The notes under the pieces were generated by a model. That model worked only from the letters and a program-made list of their open reading frames with translations, made no database searches and had not been told where the DNA came from. A DNA stretch of 64,000 nucleotides from NCBI GenBank assembly GCA_030248225.1, contig JASANE010012322.1, positions 1 to 64,000 on the forward strand, written 5' to 3'. The position numbers were made by a program, and so were the translations under genes. This document shows, piece after piece, positions 36,009 through 47,353 of this stretch (position 1 is its first letter; each line of letters opens with the position of its first letter). This DNA comes from Trileptium ribeirensis (taxonomy: Eukaryota; Nematoda; Enoplea; Enoplida; Thoracostomopsidae).

Positions 36009-36403
36009 CCATTGTAAATTTAATATAGAGGATTTTGTGTTATTGGGTCATAAGCATCAGTGTGAAGCAGGGAATTTTATTAAAGTGGCGATTTATACGG
36101 GCAAATTATTTTGAAATTGCTCGGGGACACCGTAGCTTTAGGTAGGAGGCAGCTTTCCTCTTCATATTTTTAACAAACTTCTACGTATAGATCTCTAAGT
36201 TTTTGTACTAGAAGCTTTGTCATAGGTGCTGTATTTTTGAGGTAAACATTGCATGCTTTAATATCACGGGGGTAGTGCGAAAAATATTTATTTTAGAAAA
36301 TTCAGGCAAAATATATTGTCGAAAATATGTTGGCTTGTCTCGCTGCTTGTAGTATCTGGGAAATGGACAATGAGGGCAATTTTATTATTTTTGTTTATTC
36401 CAG

Positions 36404-36518
36404 ATGTTCGGAAATGATCCTTGCCAGCATTAATAGCGGCGCCTCATTTAATGTAATTCCCTCGATCATTTCTCAGGCACGAAATTGCGAAAAACAACTG
36501 GCTGGCGTATGCAAATCG
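36404..36518 (+). CDS. Exon J1 of the BIRC6-like gene
   Basis: A 115-bp exon after the strong acceptor TTGTTTATTCCAG, phase 2 in, phase 0 out at AATCG|gtacgt. The product is CSEMILASINSGASFNVIPS, IISQARNCEKQLAGVCKS, probably helical. Both splice sites are good, and the phase is what the flanking exons require. The protein is not recognised on its own. Confidence 0.65.
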
Positions 36519-37198
36519 GTACGTGGTTTGGGAAAGGACCTGACTTGCTGTCGGGATTAAAATTTTAACATAGTTGCACAAACCATGTTTATTTAGTTTC
36601 ATACAACTTGGAATAATTATTGCTGTATATGCTTGGTTGAGTTTTGTGCTAAGGGCGGTTGCGGGAAAGAGTTAATCTCTGCAACTGAAGTTTCAACTGT
36701 CTGAAAATTGAGGTTTCATTGTGTAGTAAACATTAACATTTGTTTTACACTAGCTTCTTCTGTAAAATATTTGTGTTTGTGGAATTTCGTGTTCAGTGAC
36801 GGGGCTCTCCATTCGCTGAAAATTTTGCTAGGGGGCATGAACCAAGGGACATTTAGCAAGAGAAACACGGTTAAAATCGTGTCAGAAACAATGTCAATAC
36901 GCTTTTGATGGAGACAAAAAACGATTTTAAAGCAAATTTTGACAAAATTTACGAAATTTTTGGCTTGATAACGGAATTTTTATTACTAGTTTTGATCAAA
37001 TTTTATGTAAATGGCGGTGAACCGGGGCGAGCCCAAAATTTTGCCAGGGGGCATGAAGCGGTGGGCACCTGTTCTGAACCAGGGGAACCGAAAAATGTCA
37101 GGCCACTACTCCCCAATTTGGAGAGCCCAGAATGATTTTTTGAAGGAATCATAGCGGAGTACTGAACCACTAGATATTTCCGCGTCATGATGAGAAGA

Positions 37199-37514
37199 AC
37201 GGCCATTTCACGAAACCATATCATTTTAGTCGGGGGGCGGGGGGGCTACATCGGCACGTTTTGGCCCATACCACCAGTCTTTTGGAAGTAAATTTAATGT
37301 CACTGTGACATGTAGTAATAGCATGTCCGACGGTCATAATGAGGTATGGTGGACCTTTGTACCCCTAACATAGCAGGAGCCAGAGACCTAGTCGGGGGGG
37401 CTACATCGGCACTTTTTGGCCCATACCACCATTCTGTTGGAAGTAAATTTAATGTCGCTTTGACATGTAGTAATCGCATGTCCGACGGTCATAATGAGGT
37501 ATGGTGAACCTTTG
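37199..37514. mobile_element. Non-autonomous DNA transposon, copy 2, left fragment
   Basis: It begins GGCCATTTCACGAAACCAT, a decayed form of the copy 1 terminus, and follows copy 1 through the G-run and GCATGTCCGACGGT.ATAATGAGG. A segment of about 155 bp starting AGTCGGGGGG is tandemly duplicated here (about 37229-37385 and 37389-37514), unlike in copy 1. Confidence 0.75.
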
Positions 37515-40500
37515 TATCGATAGCTCGGATCCTCCTAGAGATCCGAGTAAAGTTTCAATCAAATCCCTACAGCGATTCTCAAGATATGTCAAATTTGGAC
37601 ACTGAGTGGATTATGCAGCTCGTGGGATACTGAGACGATTTGTCTAGCGGTGACACGATACGCAGTTAATGGGTACAGTTTGTAACACTATGGTCATGCA
37701 ACCAAAAATTGACTGAAACCCTATAGTAATTTAATACCTACAATATCGTAACTTCCTGCCAGCCAGGTGGCAAAATGGCGGACGAACTTGCGTCCAAAAA
37801 CCAATAAAATGAACAAAACCTTGAATAAAATCTTTGATAGACATCGAGAAAAATAGTGCGAGACCGCGGATGATTCGGAGTTTCAATGATAAATTTGCAA
37901 TCAGAAATTTCGTTTATTTAACCTCGGTCAGCTCAGGGACACTTTTCCTATCTCCTAACTCGACGCAACAAACCATGTAATATTCTCGGCGCGAGTGTCG
38001 CGCTTGTTTGTGTCCTAACTCAGCGACCGAGGGAGGTCCAGTATGACTTCGGGGTTTCGATCTCATCGGAGATGGTCAACAATAGCAGCGGATCCGTGGG
38101 ACAAGCTAGGACGGGCAAGGCTATCATGTAAAAGGGAAGTGTGGACAGGGGAGGCAAGATGCTATCCAGTGATACGTCTACTATTACGGTATTCGACCCT
38201 ACGGGCTAACTGATAACTTTGCTTCTACCTATACGACACGTGCGGTAACCCTAACCGCCTCCCTGTCCACACTTACGGTCTTGCTATCCAATCGTCGACG
38301 TCCATCGCGCGCGTCCATCCATCCGCGAACCAAAGCGAAAACCAAGCATTAATAACACTAAACCGTCAACAAAAGTGAACACTGAATATGAAGAGCGCCA
38401 AAGCCGGTCTGCAAACCGACCGAACTCTGCGCTGTCGAAGTCATACTGAACGCTCTCTTGTTTGTGCAGTTCTGCTTTTATACCAAAATTTGAAATTTTA
38501 AAATTTTGAAATGTCGGACCGTTGAAGTGCTTATTCAGCACTTTTGGTCCGATTTCTGATCTAATGTGACCCAACTAATCGGCCACATTCCGATCATATC
38601 TCTAGAAATTTGGTGGCCGAATTTGATGTAAAATCTTACTTAATTATAATGATTTATTGTTTTGTTTACTGGTAAATTTATATAAAAACACTTACAACTT
38701 AATATAAACTTTGACAAGAAAATCTAAAAGTTTCTAGAAATTTCGACAAACTTATACCAAGTTTGAATATAGCCATAGGAAACTTGCTAAACACACCATT
38801 TACTGACACGTAACTAAACTCCAGTACTGCATAAGGCTTTCGTCGTACTCCTAACTTTCAAATCGTTGCCACGTAAAGCTTGTATTAATACCATACTGAG
38901 TCGTCAAGCTAGGTGCACATTCAAATTACTTTGATATAAGACTGTCGTCTTTAAGACAATTTCCATATACCGACGGGGTCACTTTTATTTACTCTAATTC
39001 GGTGGTCTTGCGAGCATCAAGCTAACTATAATACTGCCATCAAATTCCTGCTTACATTGGACTACTGCGTATGAATACACACAAAGACGCCCGGTCAACT
39101 GCAATATTCAGGTATAAACTTAATATCGATTTGATGTTTGATAGTCCTACTGATAAGAAACTTCAGGTGCCTATAAACTTTATATAAAATTTAATACATA
39201 TATATAAATACATTTAATATTTAACTAATTATTTACATAGTAGAAGCATCGATTTTAGAACAGCTTGTAGACGCGCACACTCAGTGCATTCTTGGAAATA
39301 AGCTTCAAGAGAAGCAACGCGGGCTGTGTAAACAAAAGCGAGAAAAGAAACAGGGGCAGAGAAAAAGGAGGGCCTAGTCCCTTCCAAAATGGCCAAAATG
39401 CCAAACAAGGTTCGGATCCGGACTCAGCAAGTCCGACCGAACAAAACGATATGTAACAGGACCGTATTCGGTCTTCAGGGGGAAAATAGACTCTTGGGGG
39501 AGGGTCCATGTCAAATTTTTCTCCGGGTAGGGTGTTTTAGACGGTTCCGCTGAGTCCGGGGTACACTTTTCTGGTATACGTTTTTGGATTAGTCTCGATA
39601 CGGGGAATCTGATGAGGGGTGACACGCCTGTCGGGGCGTTAGTCTGAAATCTTCGTATGGGGTATCTAAAAGTGGGCGCAGCTAGAGCCATCCGGGCTTA
39701 AAGTAAAGCCTCGGGTCTGGGGTTTCTAACGATACCACTTATATAGTTCTAAGACTAATATTCGTTCAGTTATTACATTAATTGTATTTTACCGTTTATT
39801 TATATACAAATTTGTCCCTAAGCCCGTGGATCCGGGTCGGATTTCCACGGAACCGGTCTCATTCGAAAGATCGTAAAATTCTCTATAATAAATGTTGAGT
39901 ACGGAATTTTCGACGGTTCCGGAGTTATGGACCGGAGCCGCTATTTTTGGTTTCTAAATTTTATCAATTTTACATTTTCTTTTCTTATCACGACCAGCGA
40001 AATTGAACGCTGGTAGACGATACTTCATAAAGTCGTACAAATTACCAGTGTGGCGAGCACTGGTAAATTTTATATTCTTGGTTTCCTCTTATAATTTTCA
40101 AGAAATTGTCTCAATCGCTGCTCGTTCTCGGGCGGACAGCCACATCTTTGTGGTCCTAATTCGTGAGGACGGTCGTGATGGGTGTCCGTCACGGCCAGTC
40201 ATTTCAAATAACAATTTAAAATAAACTTTGCGGTCCTACCACGCGGGGTATGGCAAGTCCTACGTAGACATTTATTCTGGGTTCAGCGGGGAATCTTACC
40301 GTCCTACAATTCTTCTACAAGTCGAGTATGGCAAGGGCTCGCCATACTCGCGTTCTGCACCTATGAAAGATCAATTTGCAGGCGTAAAATCTCTAAAATT
40401 CCTCCTAAAAACACGTTAAATACGCTACGCTCTATGGATCATACTTCCAACCTGAAAATTACAAAAATTGCAACAAGGTAATACAGCCAAAATACATAAA

Positions 40501-41947
40501 ATTACGACAGCACGCAGGCGCTTTTATGGCCTGAACAATCCGATAAAATAGTACAAATAGCACACGAAGTGATCATCGAACGGTATATAATGACAATGAT
40601 AGGGCGGCGCTTTTATGGCCTCATACAATACAACAAACGGTATGAATAAATACGACAATTATATATGTGTATAACTGGTTGGGTCATGCACCTGAAAATA
40701 CAGATAATCAACGACATCGATTCCAACGGTACACGATCATATGATACGATTAAGGTAATATATCAAAACGTCCCTTTATGGCCATCAAAAGTATAACGAA
40801 TATGACGATCATGATACGCAATTCAAATACTTATATCAATGATGCCTTTATGGCCAATAGTACGATAAAAATCATGCAAATGCCAATATATATGTACCAA
40901 GGCGCGCCATCGGGGCACTACAATCAATATGTATATAGGTGAATATAGACATCTGTATAAACGGTTACGATTCCTTGCCAAATATCCATCCCTGAAATAG
41001 CAATAGAGATACCCATCTTGATCAAAAACAATGTCGGTGGTGCAGGCCGAGATACTAAAAATACAAGTCGGTTACATAGCGGGACTGTTTGAAACTAATT
41101 ATTCCGTTTACCTACGTACATATACCTGATGCTATTGAATTTGTTCCAATTACGTCCGTATACACCTTGATTTCATTTCTGTCTCAATTATCTACGTATA
41201 TACCTAATAATTTCTGATTTGCTGTAATTATGTACTTATATAGCTATATTGATCTTGCGAGTTGTTTCAATTGCTGGTTTACGTATATACTGTGGTTCGT
41301 GGTTTGTCCAGTTAGGCAGTCTACATATGAGGTGACAACAGGGCTTTATGGTCGATGGGTATATATAGAGAAACTCGGTTTATATATTCGCTTGCGCCAA
41401 GAGGCGATTAATTGATTCTGTTTACATAGATATACGTATTATAAGGCAAGGGTGGGTTCTGTACCCTTTCTGGGCTGTTCCCGAAGGGTGTTCCAGGTTG
41501 GGGAGGAACAAGTAACAGAATTCGGAAATGTTGGCCACTATAAACGTGGTCATGATTATTGGGGAACTCAACTAAATGTTGACCATTACACTATGGACAG
41601 GATTTTTTGGTACTCGGAAAAATGTTGTCCATTACACTGTGGACGGGATTTTTGGTACTCGGAAAAATGTTGCCCATTACACAGTGGACGGGATTTTTGG
41701 TACTCGAAAAAATGTTGTCCATTATACTGTGGACATAATTATTGGTGGTCGGAAAAAGTTGACCATTGCACTGTGGTCAGATTTATTTTTTGTTCGAAAA
41801 AATGTTGACCATTAGGGTGTGGTCAGAATTATCGTAAAAGTTGGCCATTATCGTGTGGTCAGGATTATGGGTTTTCTCTAAAAGTTTGCCATTAGGCTGT
41901 GGTCAGGATTAATCCACCTCGTAACGATCCGTATGGATCTGTTACAC
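37515..41947. other. About 4.4 kb of foreign sequence splitting transposon copy 2
   Basis: Matches to copy 1 stop at about 37514 and resume at about 41948 (ATAGCAGGAGCCAGAGACC). Contents include a short hairpin CTCGGATC/GATCCGAG (about 37527-37550), an inverted pair GTGTGGACAGG/CCTGTCCACAC (38139 and 38272), four TTTATGGCC words at 40523, 40612, 40775 and 40847, small palindromes such as TACCAGTG/CACTGGTA near 40045, and a 45-bp tandem repeat. Proline-rich minus-strand ORFs at 39255-39691 have no recognised domain. I see no LTRs or transposase, so the element type is unknown. Confidence 0.6.
41530..41910. repeat. 45-bp tandem repeat, about eight copies
   Basis: Units follow AAAAATGTTG.CCATTACACTGTGG..(A/G)G.ATTTTTGGTACTCGG. 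The central copies are exactly 45 bp and later ones decay. Because 45 is 15 codons, one frame (41452-41808) stays open as a 15-residue Cys/Trp/Tyr-rich repeat, but there is no other coding evidence. Confidence 0.85.
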
Positions 41948-43096
41948 ATAGCAGGAGCCAGAGACCTTGAAACCGGATTGGCCAAATAAAACCAAAAACA
42001 CATGTCCCACTATAAACGTTCGCCCTATCGCTAGCACTTGATACATAATTATGTGTGTTTTTCATTTTAGTGTGATCCTTCGGTATTTGCTAATTTTTCC
42101 GCAAAACTTGGGAGTAGGCATCGACAATAAACCTGACGTTAAGCTTCTGAAAAAATTTTTTCGTGACATGTAGCCCTTCCCCCGGACCAAGGTCAAATCT
42201 GGCAGCTTGTATACGCTGTTAAATAACGTCAAAGTGCACTAAAGCCAAAACTGTTATATAACGGTAATCGTAATCAGTACATGTGTTATTGAAAAAAGAA
42301 TATCAACGTCTGTCCATGTGTTGTTTGATGATGAGGTTGAAGGCCATAAAGTACCAAAAATAGGTTATGCAAAATGTAGCCCCCCCCCCCCCCACCTGAC
42401 CAAACTTAAATTTAAAAAAGCCAAATTTAGCATACAGTCTTACAATAGGCCGGATATAAACATAGTAAAGCCCCACTAGAATCGACCCATCTATTAAAAA
42501 TTTTTAATGAAAATGTAGCCCCCCCCCCCCCCCCGACCTGGCGTGTAGCCCCCCTACCGATAGCACCCCCAACCGACCGCATTTATAATAAAAAGAAACC
42601 GAAGGTGACAAAAACCGTATTAGTATAAGTTCATCATCATCGCACCATGATATGGGGCCGTGCTGCTAACTGGCGAGTTAGGGAACCCTACTGCCTGCCC
42701 GCACATCTATTCTTCGCATTGTCCTTGGTATCGTCACCTAAATTTAAGCTAATCATAGATCAATTGTGTTTGTTTAACAGCAGCAGCGTGTTAAAATAAA
42801 TCTAGCATTTCTAGAAGTAGCCAAAGTTTCACGCAAGGTATGTTGTAGGAAGGTGTAGCCCCCCCGACCTCAGGTGTAGCCCCCGACTAACACATATCGG
42901 GGTGCCAATTTTTACAAGGCCTAAGGAACTGCCTGAAATTATTTGTTGGACATCCCCACTCATGGTTGGTTTGTGAGCATAAAATGGTATCAGTAGGTGC
43001 TATCTCCTTTGCGCTAGAAAAACTTCTGCGACAGACTTGTTCTAAATTGGTCGATTTTTAACCATAAAAGGGCCCTCGCTGCACCAATTTTAGGTC
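41948..43096. mobile_element. Non-autonomous DNA transposon, copy 2, right fragment
   Basis: It follows copy 1 (27890 to about 28990) through CACATGTCCCA.TATAAACGTTCGCC, AGCCCCACTAGAATCGACCC and the GCATAAAATGGTATC region. Runs of 14 C (42380-42393) and 16 C (42519-42534) replace shorter runs in copy 1. Similarity ends at TTTTAGGTC (43096), so the right terminal repeat is missing. Confidence 0.8.
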
Positions 43097-43963
43097 GCAA
43101 GTCCTCCAAATGGCTTGACCGTGACCCTTTTGGTTCGACGAGTTGCATACGAACAGACCATGGTTCACATGTCATTGCGTTACCCTACAGAACAATGACT
43201 TATTTCGGATTAAAATTTGACCTCCAGGGGTACCTTTTGCGACCCCCGTAGCAGGTTTCATGTAGCTTATTTTACATAGAGACATCGATATTCGAAAAAT
43301 TCAGGGTTTTTTATGTCGGAAGGGTCTAGACGGAGTTTTCGGTATCAGAGGGGACCATGAGAAGTGAACCTGATTACATTTTTTCTGACACCTCAAGTAT
43401 CGCGTTATGTGCGGTCCCTTTTAAAAATGATAAAACATATAAGTTTTTAGTTTTCTCTTATTTTATTATCTCTGAAAAAACATTTTCTTATATTTACATT
43501 TAATAATAATCATTTGTTACGTGCGCGTAACTTGGTTGTTAACGTGATTTATCGTCGTTGTAAATGCTGAAAATCACTAAATTTTTCATATCTTGGGGTT
43601 GGGTTGAAAATTTCTCAAAAGACCAGAGCCAAAGACTGCTGCTCTAAACAAAGGCTGTACCAAAATTCATATTTTTCTTAATATCAATGGGCTATGCCTA
43701 TCGTCACACCAGCCTTACAAACAAATGATTTTTGGATAACCAACTTTCAGAGGCTTTTGTTGAGAATGTAGATTTTACCCAAACTAAGGTTCTCTTGCTT
43801 TAAGTTGATCTAGTTTAGTATGATTGCAACTCATCGAGTCTCCTGGAACATCTGAAATACCCAAAAATAATTATTTTTTTGTGTAGAACTTTTCTAATTC
43901 AGATTTTTTGTCTTTACTCGTACTTACTCGTTTATAACTACGAGAATTTTGGTTCATTGTTAG

Positions 43964-44494
43964 GAAACAACCTACAGCGAAGGCATGAAGAAACTTATCC
44001 TGTGGCGTGGTGGATTCGGGGGCGCTAGCAGCTTTCCTAGCGCCAGGCTTCAGCATTACAGCCAGTCGATGCTAGCCGACGGTGGACTAGACTCATCTCT
44101 CGAGGCGTACGTGCTTCAGAAAGAGATTGCAATGGGTCTTAAGGCCCCACCGGTTTGTCAGAGCGCTATACCCAACGCCGGTAACACGGGTTTTGGCCAA
44201 AATTTTCCGACTGCCTTAATCGGAGACAAAAATATGCCATCGCAAAAGCAACCTCATCTAAATACGATGCAAACTGCTCATAGCCTGAACAAATCTGGGC
44301 TGCATAGACCATCGGCTGCAAAGGCCAAAGATTATGCATCAAAATCAGTTGTTTATAGCGAAAAGCGGGAAGAAACAAATAATCCCAAACAGCAAGATCA
44401 TCAGGAAACTTGGGTTAACTTTGGAATGGAACGAATCGACGAAGAAGACGAATCGCAGCCAAAACACGACAGCGGACGGGGTGCAACAACGAGC
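43964..44494 (+). CDS. Exon J2 of the BIRC6-like gene (large, mostly linker)
   Basis: The largest exon: 177 codons, phase 0 at both ends, from GTTCATTGTTAG to ACGAGC|gtaaga. It begins ETTYSEGMKKLILWRGGFGG, has LQHYSQSMLADGGLDSSLEA then YVLQKEIAMGLKAPP, a long polar Gln/Asn/Lys/Ser linker, and an acidic motif WVNFGMERIDEEDE near the end. The start rests on the acceptor; CCTACAG at 43974 is a weaker, out-of-phase choice. No named domain is recognised, and in-frame junctions on both sides are the basis for placing it. Confidence 0.7.
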
Positions 44495-44965
44495 GTAAGA
44501 CGATTTTGTCAAATGAGTTTTGTGTTGCTCTGCTTAGATGTCTTGTAGCATTGGCATTTCGAAAGCTAAAATTACTCTACTGGCTTTCAATTAGTAGTAG
44601 TAAACTAAGTTGGAGATTATTACTAAAAGGCTTCCATAACATAGCCAACGTTCGTTTTGTACAAAACAATTCAAATCGATGTTGATTTATCTTTTGCACC
44701 CTTTGTGTATCTGGGCGAAATAAAATAGTTTTATGACAACTCGTGAATTCGTGGTTTTGCAAAGGCATATTTTTGATGCTTTTGAGGCGAGAATTGCCAA
44801 GAGTCCTTTCGCTTATTAGTAGCTCGCAGTGATCCGGGGCTAATCATATGGTATGCCAGACTGATTCACTGTGTGAGTTAAATCGTGACAGACGTAGGTT
44901 GAAAGGATGGATTGCTTTTGACTATACCCGAGCTCGTGTTGCTACTGTATATCGGACGTTTTTAG
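44495..44965 (+). other. Intron between exons J2 and K
   Basis: A 471-bp intron ending GGACGTTTTTAG, without other features. Confidence 0.6.
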
Positions 44966-45080
44966 GATGATTGTATCGGTGCTGTACGCTCAACAGCAGC
45001 AATCGACGCAGAAAAGCAGTCTGCCAAATCTGAAGCGTCGAGTTTGGATGCTGCTTCGGTCGTAGCACTAACGACATCCG
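44966..45080 (+). CDS. Exon K of the BIRC6-like gene, with an amplified donor
   Basis: Phase 0 in, phase 1 out at CATCCG|gtgagt. The product is DDCIGAVRSTAAIDAEKQ, SAKSEASSLDAASVV, ALTTS, a polar Ala/Ser linker. The last 27 bp together with the donor recur downstream at 50-bp intervals (see 45054-45300). Only the first donor keeps the frame open into exon L; extension to later donors meets an in-frame TAA. Confidence 0.68.
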
Positions 45081-45300
45081 GTGAGTATTTTATAGACACC
45101 CCGCTTCCGTCTGAGTATTAACGACACCTGGTGAGTACTTCTTAGAACACCCGCTTCGGTCGGAGTATTAACGACCGCCGGTGAGTACTTCTGACAGACC
45201 CCGATTCGGTCGGAGTACTAACGACACCTGGTGAGTATTTCTTAGACACCCCACTTCGGTCTGAGTATTAACGACAACTGGTGAGTACTTTTTAGACACC
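45054..45300 (+). repeat. Five tandem copies of the exon K end and splice donor (50-bp unit)
   Basis: Consensus donors (CG or TG|gtgagta) occur at 45081, 45131, 45181, 45231 and 45281, exactly 50 bp apart, each preceded by CTTC.GTC..AGTA.TAACGAC. The first copy overlaps the coding end of exon K. The unit is not a multiple of three. Confidence 0.9.
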
Positions 45301-45540
45301 CCGTTTCGCTCTCGATTACTCATTCTTGACTACCAACCACACGCAGCCGAAAACAGTTTAGGTTCCGAAAGTGCTGGCCTGTCAGGTCCTTCCAAAATGT
45401 AGGGGCGTAATCTTTTTTTGGACCCATGTTCAGTTTTAGGAAAAAATTCTAGGTATAGGATAAAATTTTTTATATGCCTTCATACACTTGCAACATGTGT
45501 TGTCGTGTTTTTTCTTGCATAATGTCACATTTGTCGATCA

Positions 45541-46200
45541 ATGTCACTTCACTGAAATTTAATCGATCTCGATTAACTGAAATTCGATCGATCTCGATTA
45601 ACTGAAAATTCTATCGAAATTGATTAACTAAAAATTTCGATCTGTTCCGTTTAATTGAAATTTCGATCATTATCGATTAACTGAAATTTCGATCATTATC
45701 TATTAACTGAAATTGCAATTGACTTAAATTAACATAAATTTCGATCGATATCGATGGACTGAAATTTGCGTCTACTTTATTAACTGAAATTTCGATGGGT
45801 ATCGATGAACTGAAATTTCGACCGGTAGCGATAAACTGAAACTTCGATCTATATCGATTAACTGAAAATTCAATCAATATAGATTAACTTAAGTTTAGAT
45901 CGATCAATGCGATCGACATCGATTGTTTGAAATTTCGATTCGCTGAAATTTCAATCGACTCTGTTACCGGAAATTTCAATTGATATTGATTGACTGAAAT
46001 TTGTGTCTATTTTATTAACTGAAACTTCGACGTATCTCTATTAACTGGCATTTCGTTCGATTTCAGTTAACTGAAAATTACTCGATTTCAATTAACTGAA
46101 ATTTCGATCGACTTTTATTAACAAGTTCAAACGATATCGACTAACTGAAGTTTAGTTCGATTTCGATTAGAGCAGAACTTTAATCAATTTCGATAAACCG
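45541..46200. repeat. AT-rich minisatellite with ~24-26-bp units
   Basis: About 26 irregular copies of a unit like ACTGAAATTTCGATCGA, ending in TATCGATTA, with many point differences and small indels. It ends about 50 bp before exon L. No coding signal. Confidence 0.85.
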
Positions 46201-46254
46201 GAAGTTCATTCGATTTCGTCTACACTTATTTTTGGCCGTGACTACATCTTTAAG

Positions 46255-46587
46255 ACAAACTTTTGGAGTACGAAATGGTTGTTTACGATTTAGATGTCGA
46301 AAGCTCGTCTAAGTTGGCCGACACGATGAATGGAACCGAGACAACTTGCAGTAAAATTTCGATGAATTCTTCGATGGCTGAACGCTCAACTTCTGATTTT
46401 GCTTGTAAAACTGAGCCGATGGAACAAGATTACCAAGCGACCAATATTGTAACTGACAATACTGATAACGAAAACAAGAAACAAGAAGCAGTCGGTGATG
46501 CGGAGTCGCAGTCAGAAGAATTTTCTGGAGGAAAAGAAGCCACTGGTTCATCAGATGAAGATGACAGCGGTGAAATATATGATGACG
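46255..46587 (+). CDS. Exon L of the BIRC6-like gene (acidic linker)
   Basis: Phase 1 in (G + AC makes Asp) after ACATCTTTAAG, phase 1 out at GATGACG|gtaagc. It begins KLLEYEMVVYDLDVESSSKL and then becomes a Ser/Thr/Asp/Glu-rich stretch ending SDEDDSGEIYDD. The AAG acceptor is not the usual CAG/TAG but follows CTTT, like the one proposed for exon C, and is the only nearby one in the needed phase. The function of the acidic tract is unknown. Confidence 0.65.
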
Positions 46588-47258
46588 GTAAGCTTGGCTT
46601 ATCAGGAAGTGATGCAGAAACATACCATCGCTATGCCGACATTTTGCAACTACATAGAACTAGATTTCATAACTGTTTAATTGTGAGCCTTGCTAATGCA
46701 GCAACTACTGTAAGATGCGTGCACGAAGATGGTAAAAGACCGCTGCTATCCATTCTGTATATAGATTTTATCCTACAATTCATTTTACACGAATCGAATT
46801 TATCGAAATAAATCCAAGTAAAATCAGTACAAGTTAATAACTTAAATCTAAATTTCTAGAATTTTGCTGAGTAGAATTTATTCGGCATTTTAAACAGTGC
46901 AATGACCTTAAATAAACTTTAGCAGAACTTTACAAAAACACAAAAATGCTACTAAATTTTATTGAAGGTGGCGTTCTTTCTAGTTAGTATAACCGATTCT
47001 GTCTAAAATTGATTCAACAACAGAATTGATTTTAGCATATATATCTTTACCATTCTCGGTGCACACATCTTACAGTAGTTGTTAAGATTTTCATTTATGA
47101 CTTAATTCATTTTCACAGCTTCTGGTTTAGAGTTGTTGAATTATTAATCATGAGGCTTTGGCAAAAGTCACGGTTTTTTCTGTTATTTAACCCTCGCGTT
47201 CATGCTTCATTTGGTTCGATCAGATTAAGTTGTCCATGTTTATATTTTGTTTTAGCAG
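46588..47258 (+). other. Intron between exons L and M
   Basis: About 670 bp of AT-rich sequence ending TTTTAGCAG; no element seen. Confidence 0.55.
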
Positions 47259-47353
47259 ACTCCATGTCGTCAACGGCGTCGTCAGGAACTGCAGTGGACG
47301 ATGATTCCGAGCGGAGCAGCAGCTCGAACAATGCTCTGGACAAGATCAAAATG
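47259..47353 (+). CDS. Exon M of the BIRC6-like gene (last exon seen)
   Basis: Phase 1 in (G + AC makes Asp), phase 0 out at AAAATG|gtgagc. The product is SMSSTASSGTAVDDDSERSS, SSNNALDKIKM: a Ser/Asp linker turning into a helix. With exon L it reads EIYDDD-SMSSTASSG, continuing the acidic tract smoothly. No later exon is found in the window, so the following intron would hold the 11-kb satellite and more than 16 kb in all. Confidence 0.68.

Larger units (their letters stand above)
33735..36403 (+). other. Intron between exons I and J1
   Basis: About 2.7 kb, containing a miniature element (34434-34721) and the 134-bp minisatellite (35203-36008). The 33809-34198 ORF has no recognisable features. 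Confidence 0.5.
36519..43963 (+). other. 7.4-kb intron between exons J1 and J2
   Basis: It is made mostly of a transposon copy (37199-43096) split by foreign DNA. 36519-37198 contains two copies of AAAATTTTGC.AGGGGGCATGAA (about 36819 and 37034). 43097-43963 shows no feature. Confidence 0.5.

Noticed and set aside
39255..39691. Proline-rich minus-strand ORFs as a retroelement gag or gene
   Set aside because: No zinc knuckle, protease or RT nearby and no terminal repeats.
43985..44056. Minus-strand ORFs over exon J2 and other exons
   Set aside because: They are shadows of the + strand exons, which have proper splice sites and composition.
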